Source: DATBLE01 sp963719325 (lineage in GTDB: Bacteria; Actinomycetota; Thermoleophilia; Gaiellales; Gaiellaceae). From it: a stretch of DNA of 64,000 bases. A program made the position numbers and the translations under genes. The DNA is taken from positions 111,024 to 175,023 of the forward strand of contig CAVRBW010000011.1 in assembly GCA_963719325.1 (NCBI GenBank). Reading direction: 5' to 3'. Positions 6,567-17,030 of this stretch are shown piece after piece (position 1 is the stretch's first letter; every line of letters begins with the position of its first letter). The notes under the pieces are model-generated. The model was not told the DNA's origin. It saw only the letters and a program-made list of their open reading frames with translations, and ran no database searches.

Positions 6567-9500
6567 TTACGACACGGCGGCTTCGCCGAGCAGCGCCTTC
6601 ACCTCGGCGTAGAAGTCCGCCACCGGCGCGACCCGGTAGTCGGGCCCGAACTCGAGCGTGCGGGGACCGCCCGAGGTGTCGAGCGCGAGCACGACCTTCG
6701 CCTCGCCGGGGTAGTCCCGGACGACGTGGCCGAGCTCGCGGAGCGTTCCGGCCGGCGCCTTGCGGGCGTCGACCCGAAGCCGGACCTCGGTCGGAGCGAC
6801 GTACGCCTCGAACTCCGACACCTCGATCGCGATGAGCTTCGACTCGCCTTCCTTGTGGTCGACCCTGGCTTTCATCACCAGGATCCGGTCCGCCTCGCAC
6901 AGCTCGCGGGAGGTCGCGTAGACCGAGTTGAAGACGACGGCCTCGGTGCTGCCGGTCAGGTCGTCGAGACGGAGGAAGACCATCGGGTCGCCCTTCTTGG
7001 TCGTCAACGCCTTCACCGAGGAGACGATGCCTCCGACGACGACGATCTCGCCGTCGCGGCAACGCTCGAGCTCGGCGAGCGGCCGGTCGGTCTTCCGCCG
7101 CAACTGGTCGGCGAGTCCGGACAACGGGTGCTCGGAGACCCACAGCCCGAGCGTCTCCTTCTCGAGGCGGAGGAGCTCGTTGCGCTCGTACTCCGAAGCC
7201 GAGATCGACGCATGGTGGCGCGGGCGTTCCGCCCCGGTCTCTTCCGCGAGGTCGAAGATCGAGCCCTGTCCCGCGATCCGGTCGGCCTGCTCGCGGCCGC
7301 CCCACGAGAGCGCCTGGTCGAGCACGTCGACCATCCCCTTCCGCGAGGCACCGGTCGAGTCGAGCGCCCCGCTCTTGACCAGCGACTCGAGCGCGCGCTT
7401 GTTCACCACCTGCGGGTCGACCCGTTCGGTGAAGTCCCAGATCGAGGTGAAAGGTGCGCCGTCGTCGCGTGCGGCGATGATCGCCCGGCAAGCCGTCTCG
7501 CCCACGTTCTTCACCGCATTCAGACCGAAGCGGATCTTCCCTTCGACGACCGCGAAGTCGACCTGCGAGGTGTTCACGTCGGGGGGTAGCACCTCGATCC
7601 CCATCTCGTGGCAGGCGTTGACGTAGAAGGGCACACGGTCCTTGGTGTTCATCACCGAGGAGATCAGGGCGGCCATGTACTCGTGCGGATGGTGCGCCTT
7701 CAGCCACGCGGTGCGATACGCGATCAGCGCGTAGCAGGCCGCGTGAGACTTGTTGAACGAGTAGTCTTGCGACTGCTCCATGTCCTTCCAGAGCTGCTGC
7801 GCGACCGCGACCTGCGTGTCGGTCTCGGCGCAGCCGGCGATGAACTTCTCCTTCAGCGACGCCATCAGCGAGTGGATCTTCTTGCCGATCGCCTTGCGCA
7901 GGTCGTCGGCCTCGCCGGGCGAGAACCCCGCGATCCGCTTCGCGATCTCGAGGTACTGCTCCTGGTAGATGCAGATCCCGTAGGTCGAGCCGGTGATCTC
8001 CTCCAGGCGCGGATCGATGTACGTCACCGGCTCGGACCCGGCCTTCCGCCGCGCGTACACGGGGATGTACGCCATCGGCCCGGGCCGGTACAGAGCGACG
8101 AGCGCGATCAGGTCCTCGAACTCCGTCGGCTTGACCTGGCGAAGGGCCTCGCGCATCCCCGACGACTCGAACTGGAAGACGCCGACCGCCTCGCCCCGCT
8201 CGAGCATCTCGTAGGTGCGGGTGTCGTCGAGCGGGATGTCGTCCAGCTCGAGGTCGCCGATCAGGCGCAGGGCCTCGTCGATCACGTCGAGGTTCCGCAG
8301 CCCGAGGAAGTCCATCTTCAGCAGGCCGAGCTTCTCGACGTCGCCCATCGGGAACTGCGTCACCACCTCCTGCCCCACGCCCTTCTGCTGGAGCGGCACG
8401 ATCTCGGTGAGCGGACGGTCGGAGATGACGACCCCCGCAGCGTGGATCGAGTCGGCGCGGACGAGGCCCTCGAGCGGTTTCGCCAGGTCCACGATCTCGC
8501 GGACGATCGCGTCGGAGTCGTACGCCGCCTTCAACTCCTGCCCAGGCTTCAGACAATCGTCCAGATAGACCTTCGGCCCCTCCGGGATCAGCTTCGCGAC
8601 CTTGTCGACCGATCCGTACGGAATCTCCAACACGCGGCCGGCGTCGCGAACGGCTGCCCGCGCCATCATCGTCGAGAACGTGATGATCTGGGCGACGCGA
8701 TCACGTCCGTACTTCTCGGCCACGTAGTTGATCACCCGCTCGCGCCCGGCCACTGCGAAGTCGATGTCCATGTCAGGCATCGACTTGCGACCCGGGTTGA
8801 GGAAACGCTCGAACAGCAGGCCGTAGCGCATCGGATCGACGTCGGTGATCTGCAGGCAGTAGGCGGCGAGCGATCCGGCCGCGGAGCCGCGGCCCGGACC
8901 GACCTGGACGCCGTTCGTCTTTGCGAAGTGGACGAAGTCCCAGACGATCAGGAAGTAGTCGGCGAACCCCATCTCGCGGATCGTCTTCAGCTCGAACTGA
9001 AGGCGGTCTCGAAGCTCGGGGGTGACCGTTTCGTACCGCCGCGAGAGGCCTGCCTCGCAGAGCTCGACCAGGTAGTCGAAGGCGTCCCGGTCGTCGGGGG
9101 TCGGGAACTTCGGCAGCAGCAGCCGGTCGGTCTCGATCGTCACGGTGCAGCGCTCGGCGACCTCGAGGGTCCGGCGGAGCGTCTCCGGGTAGGCCGCGAA
9201 ATCGACGGCCATCTCCTCCGGCGTCTTGAAGTAGAACTGGTCGGTATCGAACTTCCAGTGGTTCGGGTTCTTCAGCGAGTCGCCCGACTGGATGCAGAGC
9301 AGCGCCTCGTGTGCGCGCGCGTCGTCGTGCAGCAGGTAGTGGACGTCGCCGGTGGCGACCAGCGGCAGCCCGGTCGCGTCCGAGAGCTTCGCGAGCTGCG
9401 GGTTGATCCGCTGCTGCGTCTCGAGCCCGGCGTTCTGGATCTCCACGTAGGTCGAGTCGCGCCCGAAGATCTGGACCAGCCGGTCGAGGTCGGAGGCGGC

Positions 9501-9953
9501 GTCCTGCGGGCGATTCTCCTCGAGCGCCTTCGAGACGCGGCCGGAGAGGCATCCGGAGAGGACGACGAGCCCCTGCGAGTGCCGCTCGAGCAGGCCCCAA
9601 TCGACCCTCGGCTTGTAGTAGTACCCCTCGAGGTAGCCGAGCGAGGAGAGCTTGATCAGGTTCGCATAGCCCTCGTTCGACTCGGCGAGCACGGTCAGGT
9701 GGGCGTAGCCCTTCTCCTGCCGGAGGTGGTCGTCGGCGACGTACAGCTCGCAGCCGACGATCGGCTTGATCCCCTGCTTGCGAGCCTCGCGGTGGAGCTC
9801 GACCGCGCCCGCGAGCGACCCGTGGTCGGTGAGCGTGACCGCCGGCATGCCGAGCTCGGCTGCCCTTGCTGCGAGTGCCGGGATGCGGCAGGCCCCGTCC
9901 AGGATCGAGTACTCGGAGTGGACGTGAAGGTGGACAAAGGGCGCCTCGGACAC
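6567..9953 (-). CDS. dnaE: DNA polymerase III subunit alpha
   Basis: About 1128 aa. The N-terminal PHP domain starts at once (VHLHVHSEYS; TDHG), then the polymerase core with GPGRGSAAGSL and the catalytic PDMDIDF motif, the DFLGLRNL and KIHSLM segments, FNKSHAACYALIAYRTAWLK, the helix-hairpin-helix region and an OB fold (VVVGGIVSSVK). This is the replicative DnaE1 type. I use the GTG at 9953: a -10-like TACGAT ends exactly 9 nt upstream and the product then begins like other DnaE proteins. A TTG at 9980 would add nine residues. Confidence 0.95.
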   Translation of the reverse strand: MSEAPFVHLHVHSEYSILDGACRIPALAARAAELGMPAVTLTDHGSLAGAVELHREARKQGIKPIVGCELYVADDHLRQEKGYAHLTVLAESNEGYANLIKLSSLGYLEGYYYKPRVDWGLLERHSQGLVVLSGCLSGRVSKALEENRPQDAASDLDRLVQIFGRDSTYVEIQNAGLETQQRINPQLAKLSDATGLPLVATGDVHYLLHDDARAHEALLCIQSGDSLKNPNHWKFDTDQFYFKTPEEMAVDFAAYPETLRRTLEVAERCTVTIETDRLLLPKFPTPDDRDAFDYLVELCEAGLSRRYETVTPELRDRLQFELKTIREMGFADYFLIVWDFVHFAKTNGVQVGPGRGSAAGSLAAYCLQITDVDPMRYGLLFERFLNPGRKSMPDMDIDFAVAGRERVINYVAEKYGRDRVAQIITFSTMMARAAVRDAGRVLEIPYGSVDKVAKLIPEGPKVYLDDCLKPGQELKAAYDSDAIVREIVDLAKPLEGLVRADSIHAAGVVISDRPLTEIVPLQQKGVGQEVVTQFPMGDVEKLGLLKMDFLGLRNLDVIDEALRLIGDLELDDIPLDDTRTYEMLERGEAVGVFQFESSGMREALRQVKPTEFEDLIALVALYRPGPMAYIPVYARRKAGSEPVTYIDPRLEEITGSTYGICIYQEQYLEIAKRIAGFSPGEADDLRKAIGKKIHSLMASLKEKFIAGCAETDTQVAVAQQLWKDMEQSQDYSFNKSHAACYALIAYRTAWLKAHHPHEYMAALISSVMNTKDRVPFYVNACHEMGIEVLPPDVNTSQVDFAVVEGKIRFGLNAVKNVGETACRAIIAARDDGAPFTSIWDFTERVDPQVVNKRALESLVKSGALDSTGASRKGMVDVLDQALSWGGREQADRIAGQGSIFDLAEETGAERPRHHASISASEYERNELLRLEKETLGLWVSEHPLSGLADQLRRKTDRPLAELERCRDGEIVVVGGIVSSVKALTTKKGDPMVFLRLDDLTGSTEAVVFNSVYATSRELCEADRILVMKARVDHKEGESKLIAIEVSEFEAYVAPTEVRLRVDARKAPAGTLRELGHVVRDYPGEAKVVLALDTSGGPRTLEFGPDYRVAPVADFYAEVKALLGEAAVS

Positions 9954-10004
9954 CGGAGGGCCATCGTACAACTCGTCCAAGATGGCGCCCTTGCGGGCTC
10001 CCGG

Positions 10005-10646
10005 TCAGCGGCTCTTGGCGCCGGCGACGTCCCAGAATGCGAGCTCGTGACGGCTCGACTCCAGGAAGGCCGCGCGCATCCGGTTTCGATCGGCGGTCTC
10101 GGCCGCCTCGTCACAGACCTCCCTGCACCACTCGGCGAGCTCCTGGAACTCAGGTCCCGCGTACGCGTCGACCCACCGCGCGTAGAGCTCGTCGTCGGGG
10201 CGCGGAAGCGCGGCGGCGACCTCGGCATACCCCCACATGCAGGGGAGGAGCGCGGCGACGAGCTCGGAGAAGTCGCCGAGCGCGGCGACCCGTAGCAGGA
10301 AGTCGGTGTAGGCGCGGGTGACGGGCGCGGCCTCCTCCGCCTCGAGCTCGGCCTCGGAGATCCCCCACTCCTCCGCGTAACCGCGGTGCAGCTCCATCTC
10401 GGTGCCGAGGACCTCGCCGGCGAGGTCGGCGAAGCGCCGCTGCAGGTCGAGCCGCGGAGCACGGGCAGACGCAAGGGCGAGAAGCCGACCGTACTCGGCG
10501 AGGAACAGGTAGTCCTGCCGGACGTAGATACCAAACGCGTGCGAGTCGAGCGTCCCGTCGCCGATCCCGCGCACGAACGCGTGCGCGTGCTGTGCGGCCC
10601 AGATCGGCTCGGCCTCCGCCCGCAGCTCGTCGCTAAAGCGTGCCAC
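10005..10646 (-). CDS. TenA/thiaminase-II family protein
   Basis: 213 aa, all-helical TENA/THI-4 (haem-oxygenase-like) fold: FVRGIGDGTLDSHAFGIYVRQDYLFL, then the LPCMWGYAEVA segment with the family's catalytic cysteine, and the C-terminal EFQELAEWCREVCDEAA. Members hydrolyse thiamin or salvage aminopyrimidine. No thiamin genes lie nearby, so the substrate is open. It starts at a GTG inside the end of a second, degenerate family member (14-bp overlap). Confidence 0.85.
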   Translation of the reverse strand: MARFSDELRAEAEPIWAAQHAHAFVRGIGDGTLDSHAFGIYVRQDYLFLAEYGRLLALASARAPRLDLQRRFADLAGEVLGTEMELHRGYAEEWGISEAELEAEEAAPVTRAYTDFLLRVAALGDFSELVAALLPCMWGYAEVAAALPRPDDELYARWVDAYAGPEFQELAEWCREVCDEAAETADRNRMRAAFLESSRHELAFWDVAGAKSR

Positions 10647-11277
10647 CGAGCGCGTCCCAGTAGAGGAGCTCGTAGGCCTGGAGCAGGCGCGCCGCGCGCC
10701 GGGCTTGGTCCGGCAACTCCCCGCGTTCGAGTCCCTGTTCGGCGACGGCGAGCGCTCGGTCGGCGAAGTCCGCCGGCGGCCCGGCGAAGAAGTCGAAGAA
10801 CGCCACGTCGTGGCGATCGCGGAGCGCGCCGGCGACGCGCCGGCAGGCATCGCCCCAGGCGTCGAGGTTGACGAGGAAGGCGAGCGCGACATCCGCCCGT
10901 CCGCCGTTGAGCGCAAGCCAGGCGACGAAGGCCGGGTAGGCCTGGCAGCCGGGCATCGGCTCGTAGGGATCGCGGCTTGCCCCGACCGAGGCGGCGAACC
11001 CCTCGAGCAGCGAGAGCGCCTCGCCCTCGCCGGCGGCCAGGTCGAGGAAGAAGTCACCAGCGGGCCTCTCGGGGAACCGGGCAGCGAGGTGCGCGAAGCT
11101 GCGCCGGTCGCTCGCGATGATCAGCCTCTGCTCGGCGGCAAAGGCCTGGAGCGACGCAGCCGGTGCCCTTCCGTCCTCGACGGCGGCAACGAACGGATGC
11201 TCTCGAATCTGGCGGTCGACCGCTTCGAGCCCCTGGCGCAGCTGATCGACAAGCTCGTGGATGCGGGACGGTTCCAT
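10633..11277 (-). CDS. TenA-like (haem-oxygenase-fold) paralogue
   Basis: 214 aa. The helical pattern (HPFVAAVEDGRAPAASLQAFAAEQRLII ... YPAFVAWLALNGG ... LLQAYELLYWDAL) resembles the neighbouring TenA protein, but the cysteine motif is replaced (NLDAWGDACRRV), so thiaminase chemistry is unlikely. ATG start 4 bp past the PEBP stop; it overlaps the downstream TenA gene. PEBP, this gene and the TenA gene form one tight minus-strand unit. Confidence 0.7.
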   Translation of the reverse strand: MEPSRIHELVDQLRQGLEAVDRQIREHPFVAAVEDGRAPAASLQAFAAEQRLIIASDRRSFAHLAARFPERPAGDFFLDLAAGEGEALSLLEGFAASVGASRDPYEPMPGCQAYPAFVAWLALNGGRADVALAFLVNLDAWGDACRRVAGALRDRHDVAFFDFFAGPPADFADRALAVAEQGLERGELPDQARRAARLLQAYELLYWDALGGTL

Positions 11278-11281
11278 CGCC

Positions 11282-11716
11282 TCAGCGCGAATAGGTGGCG
11301 GCGAGCTCGGCGGTCGCGAGCACGTGGCCCTCGACCGCTTCGTCGAAGCTGAGCCGCCGGTCCCGCGGCCGCAGGTCGAGCTCCACATCGAGCGCGTACA
11401 GACGGAATACGTACCGATGCGGCTTGCCGGGCGGCGGACACGGCCCCCGGTACCCCGGCGCGCCGAAATCGTTCCGGCCCTCGCTCGGCGCCGCTTCGCC
11501 CTCGCCGAGCGCCCCGGCTGCCGGCTCCAGCCCCCAGGCGAGCCAGTGCGTGAGCGGGTATCTCCCCGCGTCCGGGTCGTCGCAGCACAGCGCCAGCGCG
11601 ACTGTCCCCACAGGAGGATCCGACCACGCGAGCGGGGGCGACAGGTCGTCTCCCTCGCAGGTGTAACGATCCTGGATCCGCTCCCCCTCCGCGAACGCCG
11701 TGCTCGTCAGATCCAC
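11282..11716 (-). CDS. YbhB/YbcL-type PEBP (Raf-kinase-inhibitor-like) protein
   Basis: 144 aa. The PEBP core is clear: LSPPLAWSDPP, CDDPDA, THWLAWGL, the GYRGPCPPPGKPHRYVFRLYAL anion-binding loop and the closing DEAVEGHVLATAEL helix. Bacterial members are small cytoplasmic or periplasmic ligand-binding proteins of uncertain role; no signal peptide is seen here. GTG start with TACAAC 6 nt upstream and no Shine-Dalgarno sequence, i.e. probably leaderless. Confidence 0.9.
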   Translation of the reverse strand: MDLTSTAFAEGERIQDRYTCEGDDLSPPLAWSDPPVGTVALALCCDDPDAGRYPLTHWLAWGLEPAAGALGEGEAAPSEGRNDFGAPGYRGPCPPPGKPHRYVFRLYALDVELDLRPRDRRLSFDEAVEGHVLATAELAATYSR

Positions 11717-11824
11717 GGGCTCGTTGTAGCAGCCGTCTACACGCCGGCGTCCTTCGCACCCTCGGCTCGCAGTCGCTCGATCAACGCGGACGCCGCTCCG
11801 CGTGTGGACGGGAACGGCTCTCCG

Positions 11825-12043
11825 CTAGGCTTCGGCCTCGCCGTTCCCGTCGCGCTTCTTGGCCTTCCGCCAGAAGAGCAACGCCCCGGCCAGGGCGGCG
11901 ATCCCGGCCGCGAGCGCCGGCTTGTTCGGCTTCCCGCCCTCGACCGCCGGCACGGCCGCCTTCGCCTTCCGCTTCGCGACCCGCTTGCCGACCATCCAGG
12001 TCAGCCAGCCCAGTGCGGCGTTGCGCTTGTTCATGATTCCCAT
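11825..12043 (-). CDS. Small basic single-membrane-segment protein
   Basis: 72 aa. The ATG is preceded by AGGAAGGAG at 6 nt, one of the strongest ribosome-binding sites in the window. The sequence is very basic (RVAKRKAKAAV), then has a hydrophobic AAGIAALAGALLFW helix and a KKRDGNGEAEA tail. No family recognised. It lies directly downstream of lpd on the same strand, with 23 bp between. Confidence 0.7.
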   Translation of the reverse strand: MGIMNKRNAALGWLTWMVGKRVAKRKAKAAVPAVEGGKPNKPALAAGIAALAGALLFWRKAKKRDGNGEAEA

Positions 12044-12066
12044 CGCTCGCTCCTTCCTAAGAGCTC

Positions 12067-13473
12067 CTACACGTTGGCCGCAGCTCTGCGCTTCGGCGGG
12101 AGGTGGATCGCGCGCCCGAGCGCGACCAGCCCCGCCTCCTTGATCGCCTCCGAGAGCGTCGGGTGGGGGGCGATCCCGTCTGCGACCGTCTCCACCGTCG
12201 CTTCGGCGTCGAGCGCGACTACACCTGCCTCGATCATGTCCGTCACGTGCGGGCCGACCATCACGAGTCCGAGCAGTTCCCCGTACCGCGTCTCGTGAAT
12301 CGACTTCACCCAGCCGACCGTCTCGTTCTGCATCACCGCCCGGGCGTTGGCGACCCAGGGGAAGACCCCGACTGCGACGCTGTCGCCGTACTGCTCGCGG
12401 GCCTCCGCCTCCGTCAAGCCGACGGCGGCGACCTCGGGGTCGGTGTAGATCGGCCGCGGCACGCCGCGCGCGTCGACGATCGCGTCGTGCCCGACGGCGT
12501 TCTCGGCTGCGACCTCGCCCTCCCGGAACGCGGTGTGGGCGAGCTGCCAGTACCCGGCGCAGTCGCCGACCGCGTAGATGTGTGGCACCGTCGTCCGTCG
12601 ATGCTCGTCGGCGGCGATCCCCTTGCGCCGGTCGAGCTCGACTCCGATCTCCTCCAGCCCGAGCCCGTCGACGAGCGGCGCCCGCCCGACACTGACGAGC
12701 ATCAGGTCGCATTCGACCGTCTCGCCGTCTCCGAAGTGGACGGTCAGGCCATCGCCCCGTTCCTCGACCTTCGTGCACTGCTTCTCGAGGTGCAGCGCGA
12801 CCCCGCGCCTGCCGAACTGCTTCGCGAGCTCCTTGGAGGCGTCCTCGTCCTCCATCGGGATCAGCCGCGGGAGCATCTCGACGATCGTCACCTCCGAGCC
12901 GAAACGGCGGAAGATCGAGGCGAACTCGCATCCGATGATCCCGCCGCCGAGGACGACCAGCCGCCGCGGAACCTGCTCCTGCGCGAGCAGGCCGGTCGAG
13001 TCGACGCAACGCGCCGAGTCGAGCCCTTCGATCGGCGGCCGCATCGGGTAGGAGCCCGTGGCGACGATCGCGCTCTTGAACGTGACGTCCTCGCTGCCGT
13101 CGACGGCGATCGTGTTCGCGTCCTTGAACCGGCCCGTTCCCCGGACCCACTCGACTCCGTTCGCCTTGAACAGTCCCGCGACGCCCTGGGTCATCTGCTT
13201 GACGACCGCCGCCTTCCACTCGTTCGCGGCGGCGAAGTCCAGCGTCGGCTCCCCCACCTGCACGCCGGCCTTCGCGAAGGTCTCCTCGGCTTCCTTCAGG
13301 TACGTCGCGGTCTGCACCCACGCCTTCGTCGGGATGCAGCCGACCCGAAGGCACGTGCCGCCCAGCTCCGGCTCCTGCTCGATGCAGACCACCTTCGCGC
13401 CGAGCTGTGCGGCGCGGATCGCGGCCGTGTAGCCGCCGGGGCCGCCCCCGAGGACGGCGACGTCACAGTCCAT
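12067..13473 (-). CDS. lpdA: Dihydrolipoyl dehydrogenase (E3)
   Basis: 468 aa FAD disulfide oxidoreductase that reoxidises dihydrolipoyl-E2 with NAD+. FAD site GGGPGGYTAAIRAA; redox pair in GGTCLRVGCIPTK (C41, C46); NAD site VVLGGGIIGCEFA; FAD-binding YAVGDCAG; and the C-terminal catalytic APHPTLSE. Good AGAGGAG ribosome-binding site overlapping the end of the cyclase gene. E2 and E1 lie 4 kb upstream on the same strand, separated by the cyclase/ATPase, GNAT and glyoxalase genes. Confidence 0.94.
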   Translation of the reverse strand: MDCDVAVLGGGPGGYTAAIRAAQLGAKVVCIEQEPELGGTCLRVGCIPTKAWVQTATYLKEAEETFAKAGVQVGEPTLDFAAANEWKAAVVKQMTQGVAGLFKANGVEWVRGTGRFKDANTIAVDGSEDVTFKSAIVATGSYPMRPPIEGLDSARCVDSTGLLAQEQVPRRLVVLGGGIIGCEFASIFRRFGSEVTIVEMLPRLIPMEDEDASKELAKQFGRRGVALHLEKQCTKVEERGDGLTVHFGDGETVECDLMLVSVGRAPLVDGLGLEEIGVELDRRKGIAADEHRRTTVPHIYAVGDCAGYWQLAHTAFREGEVAAENAVGHDAIVDARGVPRPIYTDPEVAAVGLTEAEAREQYGDSVAVGVFPWVANARAVMQNETVGWVKSIHETRYGELLGLVMVGPHVTDMIEAGVVALDAEATVETVADGIAPHPTLSEAIKEAGLVALGRAIHLPPKRRAAANV

Positions 13474-13482
13474 TTCGCTCCT

Positions 13483-16400
13483 CTAGTTGGCTTCCGCGCC
13501 GATCCTAGCGAGGCGTGGTCCCGCGGCGTCGATGCGCTCCACCCAGGGGGTCGCCCGGAGCCGCTCGAGGATCTCGCGCGCTTCGGCGAGCATGGGTCCA
13601 GCCTCGTCGGGTCTGCCGCGTCCGACGAGCCATTCTCCGTGCTCGAGCTGGGCGACCGCCAGATGGAACGTGAGCCCGAACTCGCGGCAGACGCTCTCCG
13701 CGGTCTTGAAGCCCTGCTCGACCGCGGCCTGGTCGTCGCGGACGGAGGCGAGCAGGGCCGTGAAGCGGGAGGCCTGGGCGCGCAGGAGGGGAGGCCGCTT
13801 ACCGGGCGGAACCGCGTCGATTCGGGCGAGCAACCCCTCGGCCTTGTCCAGCTGTCCGAGCGCAAGGGCCGCGTCGATCCCCTCCGCCAGCGCGATCTTC
13901 TCGTCACCGGTGTGCAGGCTATGGGTCTCGTCGATCAGCTCGAGCGACCCGTTCGCTCGCCGCCAGGGCCTCCGCGTGCCTGCCCTGCGACCGGAGCGTC
14001 ATGGCGCTCAGGACTGCGAAGCCGGAGCGATCCTGGAAGTCCGCCGAGCGCTCGTGCTGGGCGAGCAGCGAAAGCAGCCGCGCGGCCTCGTCGGCGTCGC
14101 CTCGCGCGACGGCGATCTCGATCAGGGCCGTGCCCACGCCGATCCCGAACTCCGCGAAGGCATCCTCGGGCACCTCCGCCGCAACCTCGAGCGCCTCGTC
14201 CCACTGACCGGTCCGGCCGAGGCACACGCTCAGCTCCCCGACGAGGTACCACTCGAAGGTCCGGTCGCCCGCCTTCCGGGCCAGCGAGATCCCCCGGCGG
14301 CTGACCTCGATCGCCTCCTCGTAGCGGTCGCGCCGTTCGAGCTGGTCGCTGATGTTGTTGTAGGCGCGCAGGGCGGCGGCGGTGAGATCGTGCTCGAGCG
14401 CGATCTCGAGGGCGTGCTTGCAGAGCGCCAGCGCCTGCTCGGCGCGGCCGTTGAAGCCGGCAATGATCCCCTGGGTGTTGAGCGCCTGCGCCAGCACCTC
14501 GGGAAGCCAGAGCGATTCCGCGATCTCGACCGCGGTGTCGGCGCGCTCGGTCGCAACCGCGATCTCACCCTTGAAGAAGTGAAGGCGCCCGAGCTGCGCC
14601 GCGAGCAGCGCGAGATCCTCGTCGGGCTCGTCCTCGGAGAGCACCGCGAAGGCTCGCTCCATTCGATCGAGCGCCTGCTCGAGGTATCCGGACCGCCACT
14701 CGACCTCTCCCAGACGAGCGGAGACTCGAGCGGCGGCGTGCGACATCCCGGCCCCTTCGTACAACCCGAGCGCGCGCTCGAAGTGACGTTGCGCCTGCTC
14801 GACGCGTCCTGCCGACCAGGCGGTGGCGCCGGCCCGCTCGTGGAGCGCCGCCTCGACCGACACGTCGTCGCTGAGCCCGGCCGCGCGCTCGAAGTGGTGC
14901 CGCGCCTCGTCGTTTGCCGCGAGAGACGCCGCTCGCTCGCCGGCACGCGTGAGCATCTCCCGGGCCCGGGCCTTGATCTCACCTGCGTCGTCCGCCTCCG
15001 GCGCCGCGTCGTAGGCGTCGAGATAGTGGGTCGCGACCACCTCGACGATCTCCTGCTCGCCCGCTCCGAACGCCTGTACCAGGTGGGCGGCCGCTGCGAG
15101 GTGGCGCGCCTTGCGCTCCGCCCGGGCGAGGGTCTCGTACGCAACCCGTCTGAGCAGGTCCTGGAGAAAGCTGTAGTGACCCCGCTCGGGCGAGCGCGGA
15201 TCTGCCTGGACCGAGAGCACCTCCTTGCGCACGAGCGAGGCGACGAGTGGCTCGAGCGCTCGCTCGTCCAGACCGGACAATGCGGAAAGCCCGCCCCTGG
15301 TGAACGACTTGCCGAGCACGGACGCGTCCTGGAGCAACCGACGCTCCTCGACCGAGAGGCCGTCGAGCCGCGCGGCAACGAGCGCGTGCAGCGTCTCGGG
15401 CACATCGAGCGCCTCGATCGGCCCCGTCGGCCGGTAGACGTCGCCCTGCCGTGCGAGCAGCCCGCGGTCGAGGAGCATCCGCACCGTCTCGACCGCGTAG
15501 AGCGGGACGCCTTCCGCGCGCGCGAGCACCTGGGCGCGGAGCCCGTCCGGCAGCCCGGGCACGAACCCGTGCAGCAGCTCTTCCATCGCCTGCTCCGACA
15601 GCGGCTCGAGCGAGAGCGTAGTCGCGTTCCGACTCCCGGATCCGAACCCGGGCCGCCGCTCGGCTAGCTCGGGCCGAGCGAGCGCGAGAACGAAGATCGG
15701 ATGGCTGCGCGACCATTCGAGCAGGTATTCGACGAAGTCGAGCAGCCCGGTGTCCGCCCACTGCAGGTCCTCGAAGACGAGCAGGACGGGCCCCTTCTCC
15801 GCGAGCCGCTCGAAGAACAGACGCCAGGCGGAGAAGAGATCCTCGCGATCCGGCGCCGTGCGCTCGGCGAGCCCGAGCAGGTGCGCGAGCCGCGGCTCGA
15901 GCCAGCTCCGCTCCTCCGGGTCCGGGACCTGCTCCTCGATCGACGCCCGCAGCTTCGCGAGCGCGCCGTGGGGCGGCTCCTCCTCGAGGATCCCTGCGCG
16001 CATCCGCACCATCTCCGCCAGCGCCCAGTAGGCGACGCCGTCCCCGTACGCCAGGCAACGGCCGCGATGCCACCAGAAGTTGTCCGCGAGGCCGTCGACG
16101 TACTTCTCGAACTCCCAGGCGATCCGCGACTTGCCGATCCCGGCGATCCCCACCACGGAGACGAGATGCGCCTTGCCTTCCTCCGCGCTGGCGTGGAACA
16201 GCTCCTTGACCAGGCGGAGATCGCGCTCGCGACCGACGAAGGGCGGCTCGAGGCCGACCGACTTCTGCGCTCCGCCGCGGGCGGCGGTTACCCGGACGGC
16301 GCGATAGACGGGCACAAGCTCTGCCTTCCCCTTCAGCTCGTGGTCGCCCTCGGCCGTGTAGGCGATCGCTGCCTCGGTCGCTCGTCTCGTCGCCTCGCCG

Positions 16401-16999
16401 ACGAGCACGGTGCCGGGCTCGGCGATCGACTGGATGCGTGACGCGGTGTTGACCAGGTCACCGGCGACCATCCCCTGAGCGGACGCGCCTACTGTGACCG
16501 CCGCCTCGCCGGTGAGGACGCCCGCCCGCGCGGAGAGACTCGGGTCGAGCTCGGTCACGGCGGCGACCAGGTCGAGGGCCGTGCGTACGGCCCGCTCGGC
16601 GTCGTCCTCGTTCGCCACCGGCGCGCCCCAGACCGCCATCACCGCGTCGCCGATGAATTTCTCGACCGTGCCGCCGTAGAGCGAGATCAGCCGCTGGCAC
16701 GTCTCGAAATATCGCGAGAGCAGCTCGCGGGTGTCCTCGGCGTCGCGGGCCTCTGAGGCAGACGTGAAACCGACAAGATCGGCAAACAACACCGAGACCA
16801 GCCGCCGCTCGGCCGCTGCGAGGGGGCGGTCGACCGGAGCCCGTTCGGCGGCGAGGGCAGCCCCACACTCACCGCAGAACTTGGCCGCGGGTGTGTTCGG
16901 CGAGCCGCACTCCGGACAGACGAGCGCGAGCCCTCCGCCGCACTCGCCGCAGAACTTGCGGCCGGGCTCGTTCTCGGTACCGCACGCGGGGCAGCGCAT
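13483..16999 (-). CDS. Zinc-ribbon / class III nucleotide cyclase / AAA ATPase / TPR protein, frameshifted near its C-terminus
   Basis: Two zinc ribbons (residues 1-48, CxxC pairs), a class III cyclase domain (metal aspartates in LFADLVGFT and FIGDAVMAVWG), an AAA_16 ATPase (Walker A GIAGIGKS, Walker B LLVFEDLQWAD) and a long TPR tail. It probably makes a cyclic nucleotide or acts as a signalling ATPase; the ligand is unknown. The first frame stops at 13919 after SERVARADRRDP. Dropping one G of a GGG run at 13948-13950 restores a continuous reading (LELIDETHS...ALAEGIDAALALG) into the frame ending at 13483, as in homologous TPR ends. So one extra base, real or artefactual, truncates the last about 155 residues. 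Confidence 0.85.
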
Positions 17000-17030
17000 C
17001 GGACCCGACAGCGTAGAACCTCGCCCAGGG

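Noticed and set aside
7608..10295. 895-codon open frame on the plus strand antisense to dnaE
   Set aside because: Typical GC-rich shadow of a real gene: Arg/Asp/Val-rich, no domain, and dnaE is certain on the other strand. The same holds for the long frames antisense to pheT, thrS and nifJ.
11737..11824. Possible short minus-strand coding tail (GEPFPSTRGAASALIERL...) below the 72-aa gene
   Set aside because: Open for only about 28 codons past the neighbour, no start or ribosome-binding site of its own, no homologue recalled.
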